DNA of 64,000 bases, from the NCBI GenBank assembly GCA_013400115.1, contig VXBP01010394.1:1674001-1738000 (forward strand), given 5' to 3'. Position numbers and translations under genes: made by a program. Under the pieces are notes generated by a model, which made no database searches, was not told the origin of the DNA, and saw nothing but the letters and a program-made list of their open reading frames with translations. This stretch comes from Rhinopomastus cyanomelas (lineage: Eukaryota; Chordata; Aves; Bucerotiformes; Rhinopomastidae). Positions 1 through 11,998 of this stretch are shown here, one piece after another. The number at the start of each line of letters is the position of its first letter. Positions within the stretch are counted from its first letter, which is position 1.

Positions 1-225
1 TCACATCACATTTGGTCTCACTGCCCTTAATTCAACTGTTACGACTTCTAAAGTAAAATGAAGTATTTGCTTGCACCAGGGACATAGCGGTAGATGATTT
101 TTGCTATGAAAAGAAATGCTGTACTGTCACCAATTTAAATGTAACAAAGTTAATCCATGCTTGAATGAGAATGCAGGATCACTGCGTTCGTTTTAGCAAC
201 TTTGAGGTAAAGACATGAAATAGCA

Positions 226-528
226 CCTGAAGGGGCCTAAAGAAGGCTGCAGAGGCCTGTGGTGATAGCACAAGGGGCAATAGTTTCACATTAGAGACAG
301 GCAGATTAAAACGGGATGTTAGGAAGAAGTTCTTTAGCAGGAGAGGGTTGAACACTGCAGCATGTTGCCCAGGGAGGTAGATGAGGCCCTATCCCTGGAG
401 CTATTCTAAAGGAGGCTGGATTAGACTCTGGAAACCTGTTCTAGTTGAGGATGTCCCTGCTCCCTGCAAGGAGGTTGGACTAGATGACCTTTGGAAGTCC
501 CTTGCAACCCAAGTGGTTGTATGATTCT
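226..528 (+). mobile_element. CR1 LINE, 5'-truncated 3' fragment
   Basis: The plus strand reads through the end of CR1 ORF2 and the 3' UTR: 'ggggcaatag', 'gttaggaagaagttcttt', 'ttgcccagggaggta', then 'gaggatgtccctgctccctg', 'ggttggactagatgacctt' and a final 'atgattct'. It belongs to the subfamily whose 3' UTR holds 'ctccctgcaggg', shared with the copies near 31.9, 33.1, 57.1 and 60.2 kb. The frame is broken and no function remains. Confidence 0.9.
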
Positions 529-2260
529 ACAGAAACCATTCATAAAATGTGACAGCTGACCAACAACTCCTTTGTTACTGGGGAAAATATCAACAACTGG
601 CCCTGCAGGACAACTTGCCAGTGGAGAGTAGGCCAGCCAGCAGTGCCAGTGGCACAGATGTGATTCAATCCTATCCATGTTACATGAAAGCTGCTCATAA
701 GATGCTTTAATTTCATTCAACTGCAAAGTTAATGTGATTAAAAATGTATGAAAGTATCTTCTCATCTATCAGGTAACACTGGTCCATTATCTCTGCAATG
801 GTCCCAGGAAGATGTGCTCCTTCTGTCAGCTTGATTTCTACTGCAGAGCAAAAATAAATCTCACAAGCAGATATTCAAGACTGTAGGACTTTATTAGGCA
901 AAACTAGCCTTTGAAGGTCTATTGTATCACGAAGCCTGACTATAACATCCAGAGGACACAACCCTTTTACGCAATGATGGGATGGAAGTTTTCCAAAGCT
1001 TTCTCTAGAACGTAGATTTTCATGATCCTCAGAAGCATGTGGAATGGTAATGCATGAAAGAAAATGCCAAACATTGTCTTGTTAAGACAAGACCAAATTA
1101 AAATATAAAATCAGCTGGCAATCATTCAACTGCTTCTGAATATACCTATTACTTGTGGCTCAATAACAGGTCAGCACCGCAAGATTCTATTAACTAAAGA
1201 CAAAACTAGACAGACAGTGCTGGTCTAACAGAGCAAAGAAAAATGGTAACTGTTTTAATTGCTTAATAAAACATCAATGAATGGCTCATCTACCATCCTA
1301 ACTGAAATCTTTACAATAACCATCTGAAATTCAGTGAACTCTAGTGAATCCCACCTATCTTTTAAGATCGACTATTTCAAAACATAAATCCTTATTTGAC
1401 AGCAAGCACATACAGATCAGAACTTCTATCATTTGCAGTGATTAGGAAAAGATAGTGGATTAGATTTTAGAAGTCATTACGTGGTTATGTATGGGCAGAG
1501 ATATTTAGCAATTACAGGAATGTCTCCATAATCCCCTTTAAATCTAAGACTGACAGCCCTTTTCTTCAAGACTACTAGAAATGGCAGCCAGAGGACATTC
1601 AGGAATGGTAAGACGGGATTTTTTCATTCCCAAACTTGAAATTATTTGATACAGCACAAAATTGTATGAATTATGTTTTCCAAGGCTGTGCTGTAGGACA
1701 GACATTTCTTCATTCAGTGACTAAGACATATCACTATTATACAGGCCATCAGTTAAAACAATGGTCCTTGTACAGAAAGGGCACTTCTCTTAGTTCCCTG
1801 TCTGTGTTGGTCAGATTTGTTCACTTGTGCCTCTTAGTTTGATGATCATTCACTACCCGCTTTGGAAATGAAGATTTACTTTAAACAAATAACTGTACAG
1901 ACTTAGAAACTTTACCCTAATCTTATTATTAAGCCTTACTTTTTTGAGTACCCTAAAAAAAAGGTAGAGGAAACTATGCCAGCAGCTGCAACAGCCTTGA
2001 AATTCTTATGACAAGTAATACCTTTACAGAAACAAATGTTCCCTTAATCCCCTACAGGGTGTGTTACCCTCTTTTTAAAGAAAGAAACTAAACCTGAATA
2101 AATTACAGCTTTTGGCTCAAGCAATGGAACCTTGGTGGCAGAACCAGGACTGAAATGCTCAACTGCAAATGCTTTGCTGGTTTGTTGCAGTAATGTTATA
2201 GTCCATATCTGAGGTTTTATGTTTTATTTACTGCTAATATTTAACATGTTGAATATTTGT
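529..2260. other. Unique AT-rich DNA, no gene seen
   Basis: No repeat family, RNA gene or coding region was recognised. The open frames are short and isolated. Confidence 0.6.
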
Positions 2261-2267
2261 TTTACAG

Positions 2268-3000
2268 AACCGCAAGGATAAAACCAATGTGGCTACAACC
2301 TCCTGTGACATCTATGAAATTCCCTTTCATTTTGACAGACACAATGTCTGGGGACACAAGAAATTAAATTCTGTGCTCTTGGTGCTGGAGCTGGAACGGC
2401 TGTTTGAACTTTTCAAAAGATAATAATTCCTCGATAAGGGGAAGGTGACCATGATGCACTACACTTTGTGTAAGCAGGACCTGCTAACTGGTGTCTCAGA
2501 GAAACCACATGCATCCTTCTGGGAGCTTTGAAAAAGGCTGCTTACATAGGGAGCACTTTCTTGCTGGACTCAAATATTCTCACTTAACTGCCTCTTGAAG
2601 AAAAAGTGAATAAGGAGCACCTTGAAGTGATTGATGACAATGTTCAGCACATTTGTGGGACAGCTCATTAGATCCTATAAAAAAGACTCCTCACATGTAC
2701 AATAAAGAAACTGAAGGGAGCACATTCTTGATAAGTTTTAGATCCAAACTCAAAGGCACCACACTGGCTTTCTAACAATGGGGTGAGACCAATGTGAAAC
2801 ACTTCAGAAGGATTTACACGAATAAGGTGTTCAGCCATGTATCAGGGATGATCAATGAGGAAGAAGAGAGAAACTTCTTTACTGATGTTACAGACCAGAT
2901 AGAGGAGACTGCACAATATGATAAAAATAAAATCAACGTTCTAAGTCAGATGACAACTTCTGTAACAGTTACCCCTGACATCACTGCCTCTTCTTCATGA
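2268..3000 (+). pseudogene. Decayed protein-like stretch, unidentified
   Basis: The stretch opens after a sequence resembling a splice acceptor (T-rich tract then ACAG at about 2262-2271). It reads as protein-like in more than one plus frame: about 50 codons from 2272 to a stop near 2422, then fragments in another frame, then 69 open codons to a TGA at 2998-3000, the last part rich in acidic residues and ending in an Ala-Ser-Ser-Ser tail. The final open frame has no ATG start (it begins with GTG). Several frameshifts and stops would have to be accepted to join the pieces. It could be a degenerate retrocopy, a dead exon cluster, or chance. The parent gene was not recognised. Confidence 0.25.
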
Positions 3001-6000
3001 TTTTTCTTTTGATACACAATAATCTTCTATACCATGTGAAAAATAAGTCTGGGTCTGGTTACTAGATCTAGCTTAACAAATGACCCAATTTCTCCAAGTG
3101 TCAATTCCAAAGACAAATCATATTTACACATCATTTTTCATTAGCAGCCCACAGAAGTATCCACCTACTCTGGAGAATTTTATTCATGTCAGCACTTAGT
3201 CGTACATGTACACTTGGGAAGAGACCATATTATGCACAATTCTTAGTTGGGGATGGAAAAGTAACTAATCTTTATGGCTGTACTCTTTTTTTAAAAAAAC
3301 TTTAGCACTTCTGCATGACTGAAATCAGACCGATAAAAAGCAGGATGGCACACAGTGTGCAGTGTGAAAAGATGTTAAATAGCATCAATCCAATTTCTGA
3401 AATCTAAGCAGACATTCTCCATGATAAGGAAGCGGCTCGTAACTAACTTTAAGATGCTGATACTAAGTCTTATCTTCTCATTTCCATTTATATGTTTTAG
3501 TGAAATGAGAAAGGCACCGGGAAAACAGCAGTCCTGGAGCACTCTGCAGCAGGTTTTCATCTAAACACAGAAGACACTTGCACCTCTAAAGCCTCCTCTA
3601 TCAAACTAATTGTTACAGCTTCTATTTCTTCAAAGACATTTACATTTCCACCACTACTCATTTCTCTGTCAAGAACAGTGAAATGTCATACCTCGAGATA
3701 GTTCAGTGGAGCTGAAGTAAAGCAGGCCTGCAAGCTCTACAAATCAATCTCCATGTATAAGTTACTTGATGCTTTTAAGAAACCTTTTCCCCAGAATTAT
3801 TTTCTCCCTACTCTGAAAGTCCTGACAATTCTGAAGTATCTGTTACCTCCTCTATGTAAAAATCCATCAATTCCAACTAAGAATTACATGTTGTACACTT
3901 TTTAATCCATTTCTGATATGGTGATGCCAAGAGTAAGTGCTTTTCAGAGAACTCAGATAGAGGTGTTTGGATCTGCTGGGTGCATTAGGGGCGGTTCACG
4001 GGGCCTGGTGTTACATGGCAGCAGGCGTGACTGGTACGACTGGTGCCATCGCGCTCAAATGCAGTCATTTACTAAGTACAAGAATATCTGATCTTCAAAT
4101 TTCCTGTGACTATCACAATTCAGCAGTGTTAATCTCCAAAGTTGGAGACTACAGTCAAAGGAAAATTTATTTGATGTCCACTCGCTAAAACTTAATCCTA
4201 GTGAGAATCATGAATAAATGTTCCTCGGGGTTGTTGTGTCCTCCTGAAATGGGGTTGAAGACCCTCACTGCTATTTTCATATACTATGGATGGAAATTTC
4301 AGTAGTGACAATGCTTTAGGATTTGGGAACCCATATTGAAATGACACAAGTAGGTAGGGTTTTCTGAGAAGAGTTACCTAACACTTCGTGAAAACTGGCT
4401 TCATTTTAATCATCATCCCCAAGTCCCCAGATTCCCTTGTCTCTGAGAGATACATTTTATTTATCCACTCTGCAGTTTAACAGTGATAATGCTGCTTCAG
4501 GGGTTTGATTCTACACTTGATGCAGAGAGCAGCAAAATAAAATGGGAAGATTTTGTCTTCCCTCCCCTCCACTGAACTCTTTTAAGGCAGAGGGAACTGA
4601 GGATACTTTTAACACTGCAATACCAAAGAGACTTTTTAAGTCAGAGGTGTGATCAATATCAGCATAACTTAATAGTTCAATCCAAAAATGGTTTTTAGAA
4701 AGTGATTTTATCCATCTGTGATTTACTTAACCTTGCATAATAATAAACACCTAGAGAACTGGAAACCATCACAAGCATGTTTCTGGGTGACAAAGGAAGA
4801 GAAAAACGTGGCTCTATGTTATAGAAAATGGAGTTACATTAACTCAGCCACACACTATATTGGTTACCACTATTACATACCCTGCTGTGGAGTTTGTGAA
4901 ACATATTCCAAAGGCTAAATCCATTGTTGTGTGTTTGCATGCCTCAGCATGACAACACCCCACTTAGTGCTTACATCCCCAAATGGATGGACACCACGTG
5001 GAATGTCCCATCGGCCTAGTTCTGACAAAACATCTTGGGGGCTGTGAGCCCTTCTGCAGCAGCAATTGATGCAAAGTCCTGCAAAAGGTTTGTGAAAAAG
5101 CTAGAAATAAACTGTCTATGCATGGCACTGAGCTGCCATACGGCTTCTATTTAAAGGAAAGCAACTCCGAGGACTGAAATCAGAACTCAAAACTTTGGAG
5201 AAGTGCTCATAAAAAAAACCCAACAAATAGGTTCAATTTAAATATAACGATGATTATGTACTGTTCTAATGGAACACTGGAACTAAAACATTTATGACAT
5301 CCCTTACTCAGTTGTTAATTTAAGATATAGCAAAACAAACCCACAAATCTTTTCCTCTGTGTTCCTATTTGCCCTCTGAGTGCTGGTCTGTGTGAAAGTG
5401 GGAGATCACAAGTTTAACAGCCCGTACTCGTCATCCTTGACAGAACACCGAACAAGTACATTAATACTAATTAATCACTGTCACAAGCTGACCATGTGTC
5501 AGGACGTCCTATTTAAGGTCAGAAAATGAAGTCAGGAATTCAATACCATAATGTTAGAGAAGACATGAAAAATGTGATTTTTCATCTGAAGATGCAATAC
5601 ACGGTCACAGGTGCTGCAGAGGTTACCTGTAAATATTTCCATTTACTGGCTGATTGCAAACAGCCACTGCTAGTAAGTGATAATCTGCTGTAATAATAAC
5701 AGATCTGCACAATGTGTTTATCAACGTACAGAACACTAGTTGACTTCTTTCTCTGGATTTTTAATTTCTTTTGCTTAACTCTCTGATAACCCATTACTAC
5801 AGTGCAAATAATGGAACAGCAAATCAAAAAGGCTCCAAAGCATGACTCAATTTTAGAGCAAAATATCAATAAGAACTGCCAGTTAGAATCATATAAAGCA
5901 CAGAATTCTCAAGGACTTCCAAAGTCAGATGCCGACTGAAGGTAACGTGCTGACCTCAAGCCTAACCAAGCATCACAGATATTCCATATGCCTCTGAATC

Positions 6001-8885
6001 ACCAGGGACTGGCCAGTTAAAGAAGAAAGCTATGTCGAATGATTTTATGGCTTGAGCTGGCTTGGCAGATCATATGTTTCAGATGGTGCAATGTTAATTT
6101 CTGCTTTGATAGCATGAAATAGTAAGAGAAAAATTACTCTGAAAACCAAAGTCATGAATGCATCTACGAGAAACTGAAATTCTGCGAGTGCTTATAAAAG
6201 AGACACACGGGAGTCTGTACATGGAGTAGGGTCTGAATGATACAGCACAATCCTAAAACAAGATTTTCTGGTTTTTATTATCATTGAAGTTTATATGGGT
6301 TTGATCAACGTTTCTAATCAAACATTGCTTCACATTAGGGTCCTGATCAGTGTTGCTCAGGGGTAACTGCAACAATTCGGTTTAGGAGCTCAAAACTTAT
6401 TACTCAGGTTCCCGGAAACTGTAAAGCTTTTTCTGCTTTTGAACCATCAGAAAACAGAATAATTCAGTGTTTTAATATGTGTAATTATTCAAAAGGTCCC
6501 TCTGCCCTTCCTGAGTTTTTACACCACAGTTACCAGCTACTTAGTTGCCCAGAGTTTCATGAAAGACAAATTCCGACCTTGAAATTCTACAAGAATATTC
6601 AGTCACCTCCACCTCCCTCTATCCTCATCTGTCTACCAGCCTCTATCAGCTGAGTTGACTCAAACAACCTTCAGCTCAGTCTTTTCTCCCAGTCATTTGT
6701 ATCAGTTCTATCTCTGATTTGCCCTGACTTCCAAGAAGCAAAAGCATCGTCATTACTCAAAGGATGGGGACTCGGCAAAGAGAAAAGCCTAAATACATAA
6801 ATAGAAAAATAAAATAGCTTCATGTGGAGATATCATAAATATGCAATAGGTCAGTTGTCAAAATAATGATTTATTGTATTAGGAAAACATATTAAGACCA
6901 TTTCAGCTGAAGAACACACATACATCCATTTCATGACAATTTGCTTCAACAAGAAATATACATATTCAGGACTGATAAAATGAAGTGTCTTCTCTAGTTC
7001 TGAAACTCTTTTGTCAGGGAAGTGATTGAAAACTTGGCTTCACAGCATCTGATCTCACAAGCTGCCTCATCTATAGCACACATCCTGGGAAAACACATGA
7101 ACTCAGTTACCACACTGGACAGGAGCAAGTGCTCTCATTTTCCTTATATTTGCTTACAGATGGCAGTTCAAAGACAAAATTATAAGCTGCTAATACACTC
7201 TCAAAGTTCAGATAATTTATGTTTAGCGCAAACATTTCTAATAACATTCCACCGCTCTACTGAAAATAGTTAAGTAAACAATGGGCCATTTAGCATTCAT
7301 TTTGTAGTGCACCACAAGCACTGGGAATGGTATCCCCTAGCCTGGGCACCCCCTTGAGTGTTGGTGTCTCAGTGGAAACAGTGCTCAATGAATATAGGGG
7401 CTCCCTGAGAAATCACACAAACACTCCAACCTCTTGAAGAGTATGTCACGCCCATCTCAAATTTGAAGCACAGTTAATTTACTCTGCAACTAGACAAAGT
7501 TGATTTTCCTGTGGGGTTTATATTTTGAACTGTCAATGTCACCCTGAAATGCAGGAAAGACTGTTTATCTTACTGCTGTGATCAAGCAATCTGTATTCTG
7601 CTCTAACACACAGGACTGCAGTAGACTTCTGGGTACCATCTATGCAGTCTCTGGGTAATTCTCCATGGGAGCGGATTTCTTGACAAAGAAAATTAACCAA
7701 GAGATTTGTTGCTAGAAGATGTGCTAAAACAGTTTCTCATAATCTGTTTTCTATTTTTTTCAGAATACAGGAGTCAAAAAACAGTGTTTTCTTCTCATTG
7801 AAATTAAATGTCCACCAGTACAGATTAAACACAAAGGTACCGATCAGTATACTGATGGCTCACAGTATTTCTATCTATTTTCTTTGTCTCACACTGGTCA
7901 TGTTCCTCAATTTCTGGAATTTTGTCATCCTCCCCAAGCTCCAAAAGACCCTGTTTATCTTACAAATTCTACAATATGGCTGTGAAGTCTGCCCAGCATT
8001 TTTTCAGCAGCTCAGCCCAAGTGCAAGCTCAAGGAAGCTGTTGATGGCTGGAAAACTTCCTCTGCAAACACATCTGCCATCTGCTGCTGCGCCTGGCACT
8101 GGCTGAGCATTTCAGATGAGCTCTGCTACGATTGGTGCCTAGAAACTTCTAGGAGAAATCTGGTTTACTGTCACGTCTCAAGACCACACTGACAGAGAAC
8201 GTGCTGAACTGTAAAGGATATCAATGTCCTGATGGAGCATCTGGAATGTGGTTGCTACAATTAGGAGCTTTTTCCATGTGTTCTCTTCCCTGTCTACGAG
8301 CTCACAAAGGTGAACACAGAAACCTTGGTGCTGATTGGAGACAAGGTCTTAAACATGGTATCAGCCCAGCATCTCATAGTTTATACCCACAAATGCAGTA
8401 CATAGGGTTAGGGTTTTTTAATTGACGTTTTGCCTTGATTGGGGACCGTGTGTTATATATCCACAGTATTCTGAAAACTCAAAATCTCTAGAAGCAAGCT
8501 TGACTTTTTTGCTTCACACCATTTCCAGTGACATTAGGGTAGTATTTAATCTCAGCTACATTTAGGAAAATGGATTTTTACTAATATTAGTAATAAACAG
8601 TTTGCCACATTCTTTTCTAGGGTTGTATCCTTAGAGTTTAAAACTAGGCATACAATATTCTCACGTGGAAGGTAGTGAGGTGAGTGGGCAGGTTCTTCCT
8701 GGCTCATTTAGAGATTCAGACTACCACGAGCTGAGAAAAGGAAATTCATTTTCTGCTCATCCAAATGCTAAGGACAATGCTTTGCTGTCCTTCTCTGGGA
8801 TGCTTAGACAAATGAAAAGCTATTAAAGTGTTTATACCATAGTTCCATGTTTAGGTTTTGAGACTTTGAACACTATGACTGTTTT
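3001..8885. other. Unique DNA, no gene or repeat recognised
   Basis: Nearly 6 kb without a recognisable CR1, RNA gene or convincing coding region. Around 3965-4060 there is a short GC- and CpG-richer patch. The open frames here are short and mostly lack an ATG. Confidence 0.55.
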
Positions 8886-9430
8886 CACAGAATCACAGAA
8901 CATTAGAGATTGGAAGGGACCTCAAAAGATCATCTAGTACAATTGTTCTGCCACAGTAGGATCACCTAGATCACGTAGGAACACATCCAGGCAGGTTCTA
9001 AACCAGTCCACATTAACGTGGGCAAGCTCCTCTCTTGCCTCAACTTCCTCTGCAGTCTCAGCAGTCTGGGGCTTGATATCAGAAGAACAGACAGAGGCAA
9101 AGAAGGTGTTGAGTACCTCTGCTTTCTCTGTATCCTCTGTCTTTAGGGCACCCACCTCATTCAGCAAGGGGCCTACATTGCCTCTAGGTTTGGTTTTACC
9201 TGACATGTATTTGAAGAAGCCCTTTTTGTTGACCTTGACCTGTCTTGCAAGGCTTCACTCCAAAGAGGCCTTGGCTTTCCTAGTTGCATCCCTACATTCT
9301 CTCACCAGAGCCTTATAATCACCTCAAGTGGCCAACCCCTCCTTCCATGACCTATAGGCTTTCTTCTTCTTCTTCAGCTTGCCCAGCAGCTCCCTGTTTA
9401 ACCACGCAGGTCTTCTGGCTCCCTTCCTTG
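8886..9430 (-). mobile_element. CR1 LINE with internal deletion
   Basis: On the minus strand, the 3' end (8886 to about 9000, with the subfamily signature 'agatcatctagt', 'ccacagtaggatcacctaga') is joined directly to a central part of ORF2 (about 9005-9430), the linker between endonuclease and reverse transcriptase. The plus copy at 40.2-40.6 kb carries the same linker. The RT catalytic core and C-terminus, which should lie between, are absent. The breakpoint is near 9000-9005. The frame still reads as ORF2 for tens of codons ('LLNEVGALKTEDTEKAEVLN', 'TFFASV'). The 5' end runs into an inverted repeat listed separately. Confidence 0.85.
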
Positions 9431-9484
9431 AAGACCTGTGTGGTTATACAGGGAGCTGCTGGGCAAACACAAGAGGAAGAATAA
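9361..9484. repeat. Inverted repeat (foldback) at CR1 5' end
   Basis: The left arm (about 9361-9415) is CR1 in minus orientation. The right arm (9430-9484) is the same ORF2 stretch in plus orientation, with a 14-base loop at 9416-9429. Over the best 39 bases the arms differ at three positions. Both contain the palindromically placed motif 'gcccagcagctccctgt' / 'acagggagctgctgggc'. This is a perfect-context hairpin at the truncation point of the LINE. Confidence 0.85.
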
Positions 9485-11351
9485 GGTCTGCAGTTAATTA
9501 ATTTTCATACAAAACGCTATTATTTATCTTTGCAGTTTCTCTCTTCATCTGATCCTTCCCAAGTAAATAGTAACACACCTCTAGAATACAGATGTGACGA
9601 AGTTTGTGTTGACCCTGCTGCTGATGTCAGAGAGACGCTGTAAATAGATAATAGCCCAGTAGCCATGTCCACCCCAGACATTGCCAGCTCAGGATCCGCT
9701 GAAGACATTTAGGTTTGACATTTCAATTGGCAATGCATGTAGACACAGCCTGCTCTTTCAAAGACATACATACATACATAGCCTTGTTTGCAAGAAAGTG
9801 CAAGTGAGATCATTTCTCAAGGATTTAGAAAACTAAGCAAATCATTAAATCATTTCAGGTCAAAGGGATATGAAAAACATAAGTAACCACAAAAGCGAAT
9901 ACCAAGCGATGGAAGCCAGCTATAATTCTTAGCCGGACTATGCGTGCTTTCCTCTTTCAGACTCACAGGACAAACATTGGAACTGACAGTCCCTTCCCAT
10001 GCAGACTCTTAAAGGCAAAATTTCTGCTTTACTCTTTCTGTGTAGTCCTTGGTTATATTTTGACTATTGTGGTATTATTGCAATAAATAAAAGCAAAACA
10101 GAGAGGAATAATAAAAACAACAAAAAAAAGGTCTCCTAACAGACCCGTTTATTGACTTCATTAATAGCCTAAATGCTTAAAGGTTTTGCATTACAAACTG
10201 CAGCACAGAGACATCTACACATATCCTAATTAACAGCAATCACACACACTAATAGTATAACCTACTGCTTAAGTAAATGAACATCCTTGCCCCCTGCTGC
10301 CATGGAGGGGCTGATAGGCATGCGCTTTATTGACAGAGTGAGCCAATTTGCAGAGTGATTGTCCAAGAGGGAACGGCTGTTTATTTGTAGAGTTTTTCCC
10401 ATTGAACTCACAGGGCAAACAACCCGCTTCAATTGTTAATTAAAATATCAGCAGCTAAATGTAAATACTATGGTCTCAGCAAGTACGATGATGCATGTTT
10501 ACGGAGAAAGAGAGAGAGAAAAATACTCCCGGCGGTCTCCTCTTTTAAGGAAACGCCGTACGGCAGTGCGACTGCTAGTGGGAAACAAAGGGACCCTTTT
10601 CCCTCTGTTTTACCAGTCATTGCTGTTAGTGGTTCCATGCCTTCAAAAACTCAGGGACTTAGGATCCGCACAGGGTTTGATACCACTTCAGAGCTGTTTG
10701 AAGATCTCTTACTGAAAAAGGAGGCAGGTACTTTGGGTGGGACTAAACTCCAAATGAGACATGATGGTACAAACTTTTCTGCAGTGTTCAACAAAGTGCC
10801 CACTGGAGTCTTTGTTTTCTTTGGCTCAGCCTTGAACACCTTCTCCCTAACTCAGTGGGATCATGAACAAACAAGAACAAATAATATTTAAATGGCCAAG
10901 GCATCCAAAACCTCTGCTTCAATCCCCAAAGTAAATGAGGTTATATTTTGGAAACCACAGTGGTTTAGAAAAGAAGTGGCTGTGGAGAAGAAAAGGAAAA
11001 CACAGCCTAAAATTAGGAGCTTGATTAACTGATCAAATACCAAGTGAAAACACACTACTCTACTGCTTTAGCAAGTGCTTCTCTCAACTGCCTGTGTGGA
11101 ATCTCTTATGTTGAGTGAAAAACCTAAATACTAGAATAGTGCCTCAAGCTTGGGTCCTTCCTACTCTCCTGATAAATGTTTCAAATTATACACTGTTATT
11201 AACTTTTCCAGAGAGATAATGAAAATATTATTATTTGTAAGAGTGATAGTTTCAGTAAAAGGATTGGAATTTGGACCTCAAAGGCAACACAAATACCTTC
11301 ACAACTGGACCAGAGGATACCCAGAGAACACCAACTTCCTCTTGTCAGGTT
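9485..11351. other. Unique DNA with possible conserved segment
   Basis: No gene recognised. A CATA microsatellite of four units lies at 9765-9780. About 10140-10470 is rich in homeodomain-like AT cores (for example 'ctaattaac' and 'ttaattaaaa') and could be conserved non-coding DNA. The 152-codon open frame at 10433-10891 begins with TTG, matches nothing recognised and is within what chance allows. Confidence 0.4.
9765..9780. repeat. Microsatellite (CATA)n
   Basis: Four uninterrupted units of CATA. Confidence 0.9.
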
Positions 11352-11998
11352 TCACAGAATTACAGAACATTAGGGATTGGAAGGGGTCTCTAAAGTCCAA
11401 TCACCCTGCCAGAGCAGGATCTCCTAGACCAAGCTGCACATGAACACGTCCAGGTGGGTTTTAAATGCCTCCAGAGAAGGAGACTCCACAACCTCCCTGG
11501 GAAGCCCTCACTGTGAAGAAGTACCTTCGCATATTTATGTGGAACCTCCTATGTTCCAGTTTACACCCACTGCCCCTTGTCCTATCATTAGATGACATCA
11601 AGAAGAGCCTTGTGCCATCCTCCCGACACCCACCCTTCACATATTTATAAACATTAATGAGGTCTCCCCTCAGTCTCAGTTTCTCCAAGCTAAAGACACC
11701 CAGATCTCTCAGCCTTTCCTCACCAGGGAGATGTTCCACTCCCTTCATCATCTTCCTGCCTCTATGCTGGACTCTCTCCAGCAATTCTGCATCTTTCTTG
11801 AACTGAGGGGCCCAGAACTGGACACAATATTCCAGATGTGGTCTCACCAGGGCAGAGTAGAAGGGGAGAAGAAACTCCCTTGATCTGCTAACCATCCACC
11901 TTCTGATCCACCCCAGGATGTTGTTGGCCTTCTCGACCACAAGGGCACATGTCTGGTTCATGATCATCCTGCTGGCCACCTGGACCCCCAGGTTTGCC
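11352..11998 (-). mobile_element. CR1 LINE, 5'-truncated, about 0.65 kb
   Basis: The minus-strand copy holds the last part of ORF2 and the 3' UTR. The 3' terminus lies at the left ('cacagaattacagaaca', 'gggattggaagggg'). The 5' truncation is near 11998, inside the region encoding the segment after the RT palm. It belongs to the same subfamily as the copies at 8.9, 41.1, 50.7 and 52.2 kb. The coding part is described separately. Confidence 0.93.
11461..11998 (-). pseudogene. CR1 ORF2 C-terminal fragment, frame still open
   Basis: About 180 codons of the C-terminal part of the CR1 ORF2 protein (thumb and C-terminal region after the RT palm) read without a stop. Recognisable stretches are '[10 protein letters not shown]', '[18 protein letters not shown]', 'ELLERVQHR', '[20 protein letters not shown]', '[11 protein letters not shown]' and '[15 protein letters not shown]'. 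The open frame continues upstream to 12135 into flanking, non-CR1 DNA, and it has only a TTG at its head, so it is not a gene. The lack of stops suggests a fairly young insertion. The catalytic FADD motif and endonuclease are missing, so no activity is expected. Confidence 0.85.

Noticed and set aside
10433..10891. 152-codon plus-strand open frame
   Set aside because: It begins with TTG, overlaps other frames on both strands and resembles no protein I know. One or two frames of this length are expected by chance in 64 kb.
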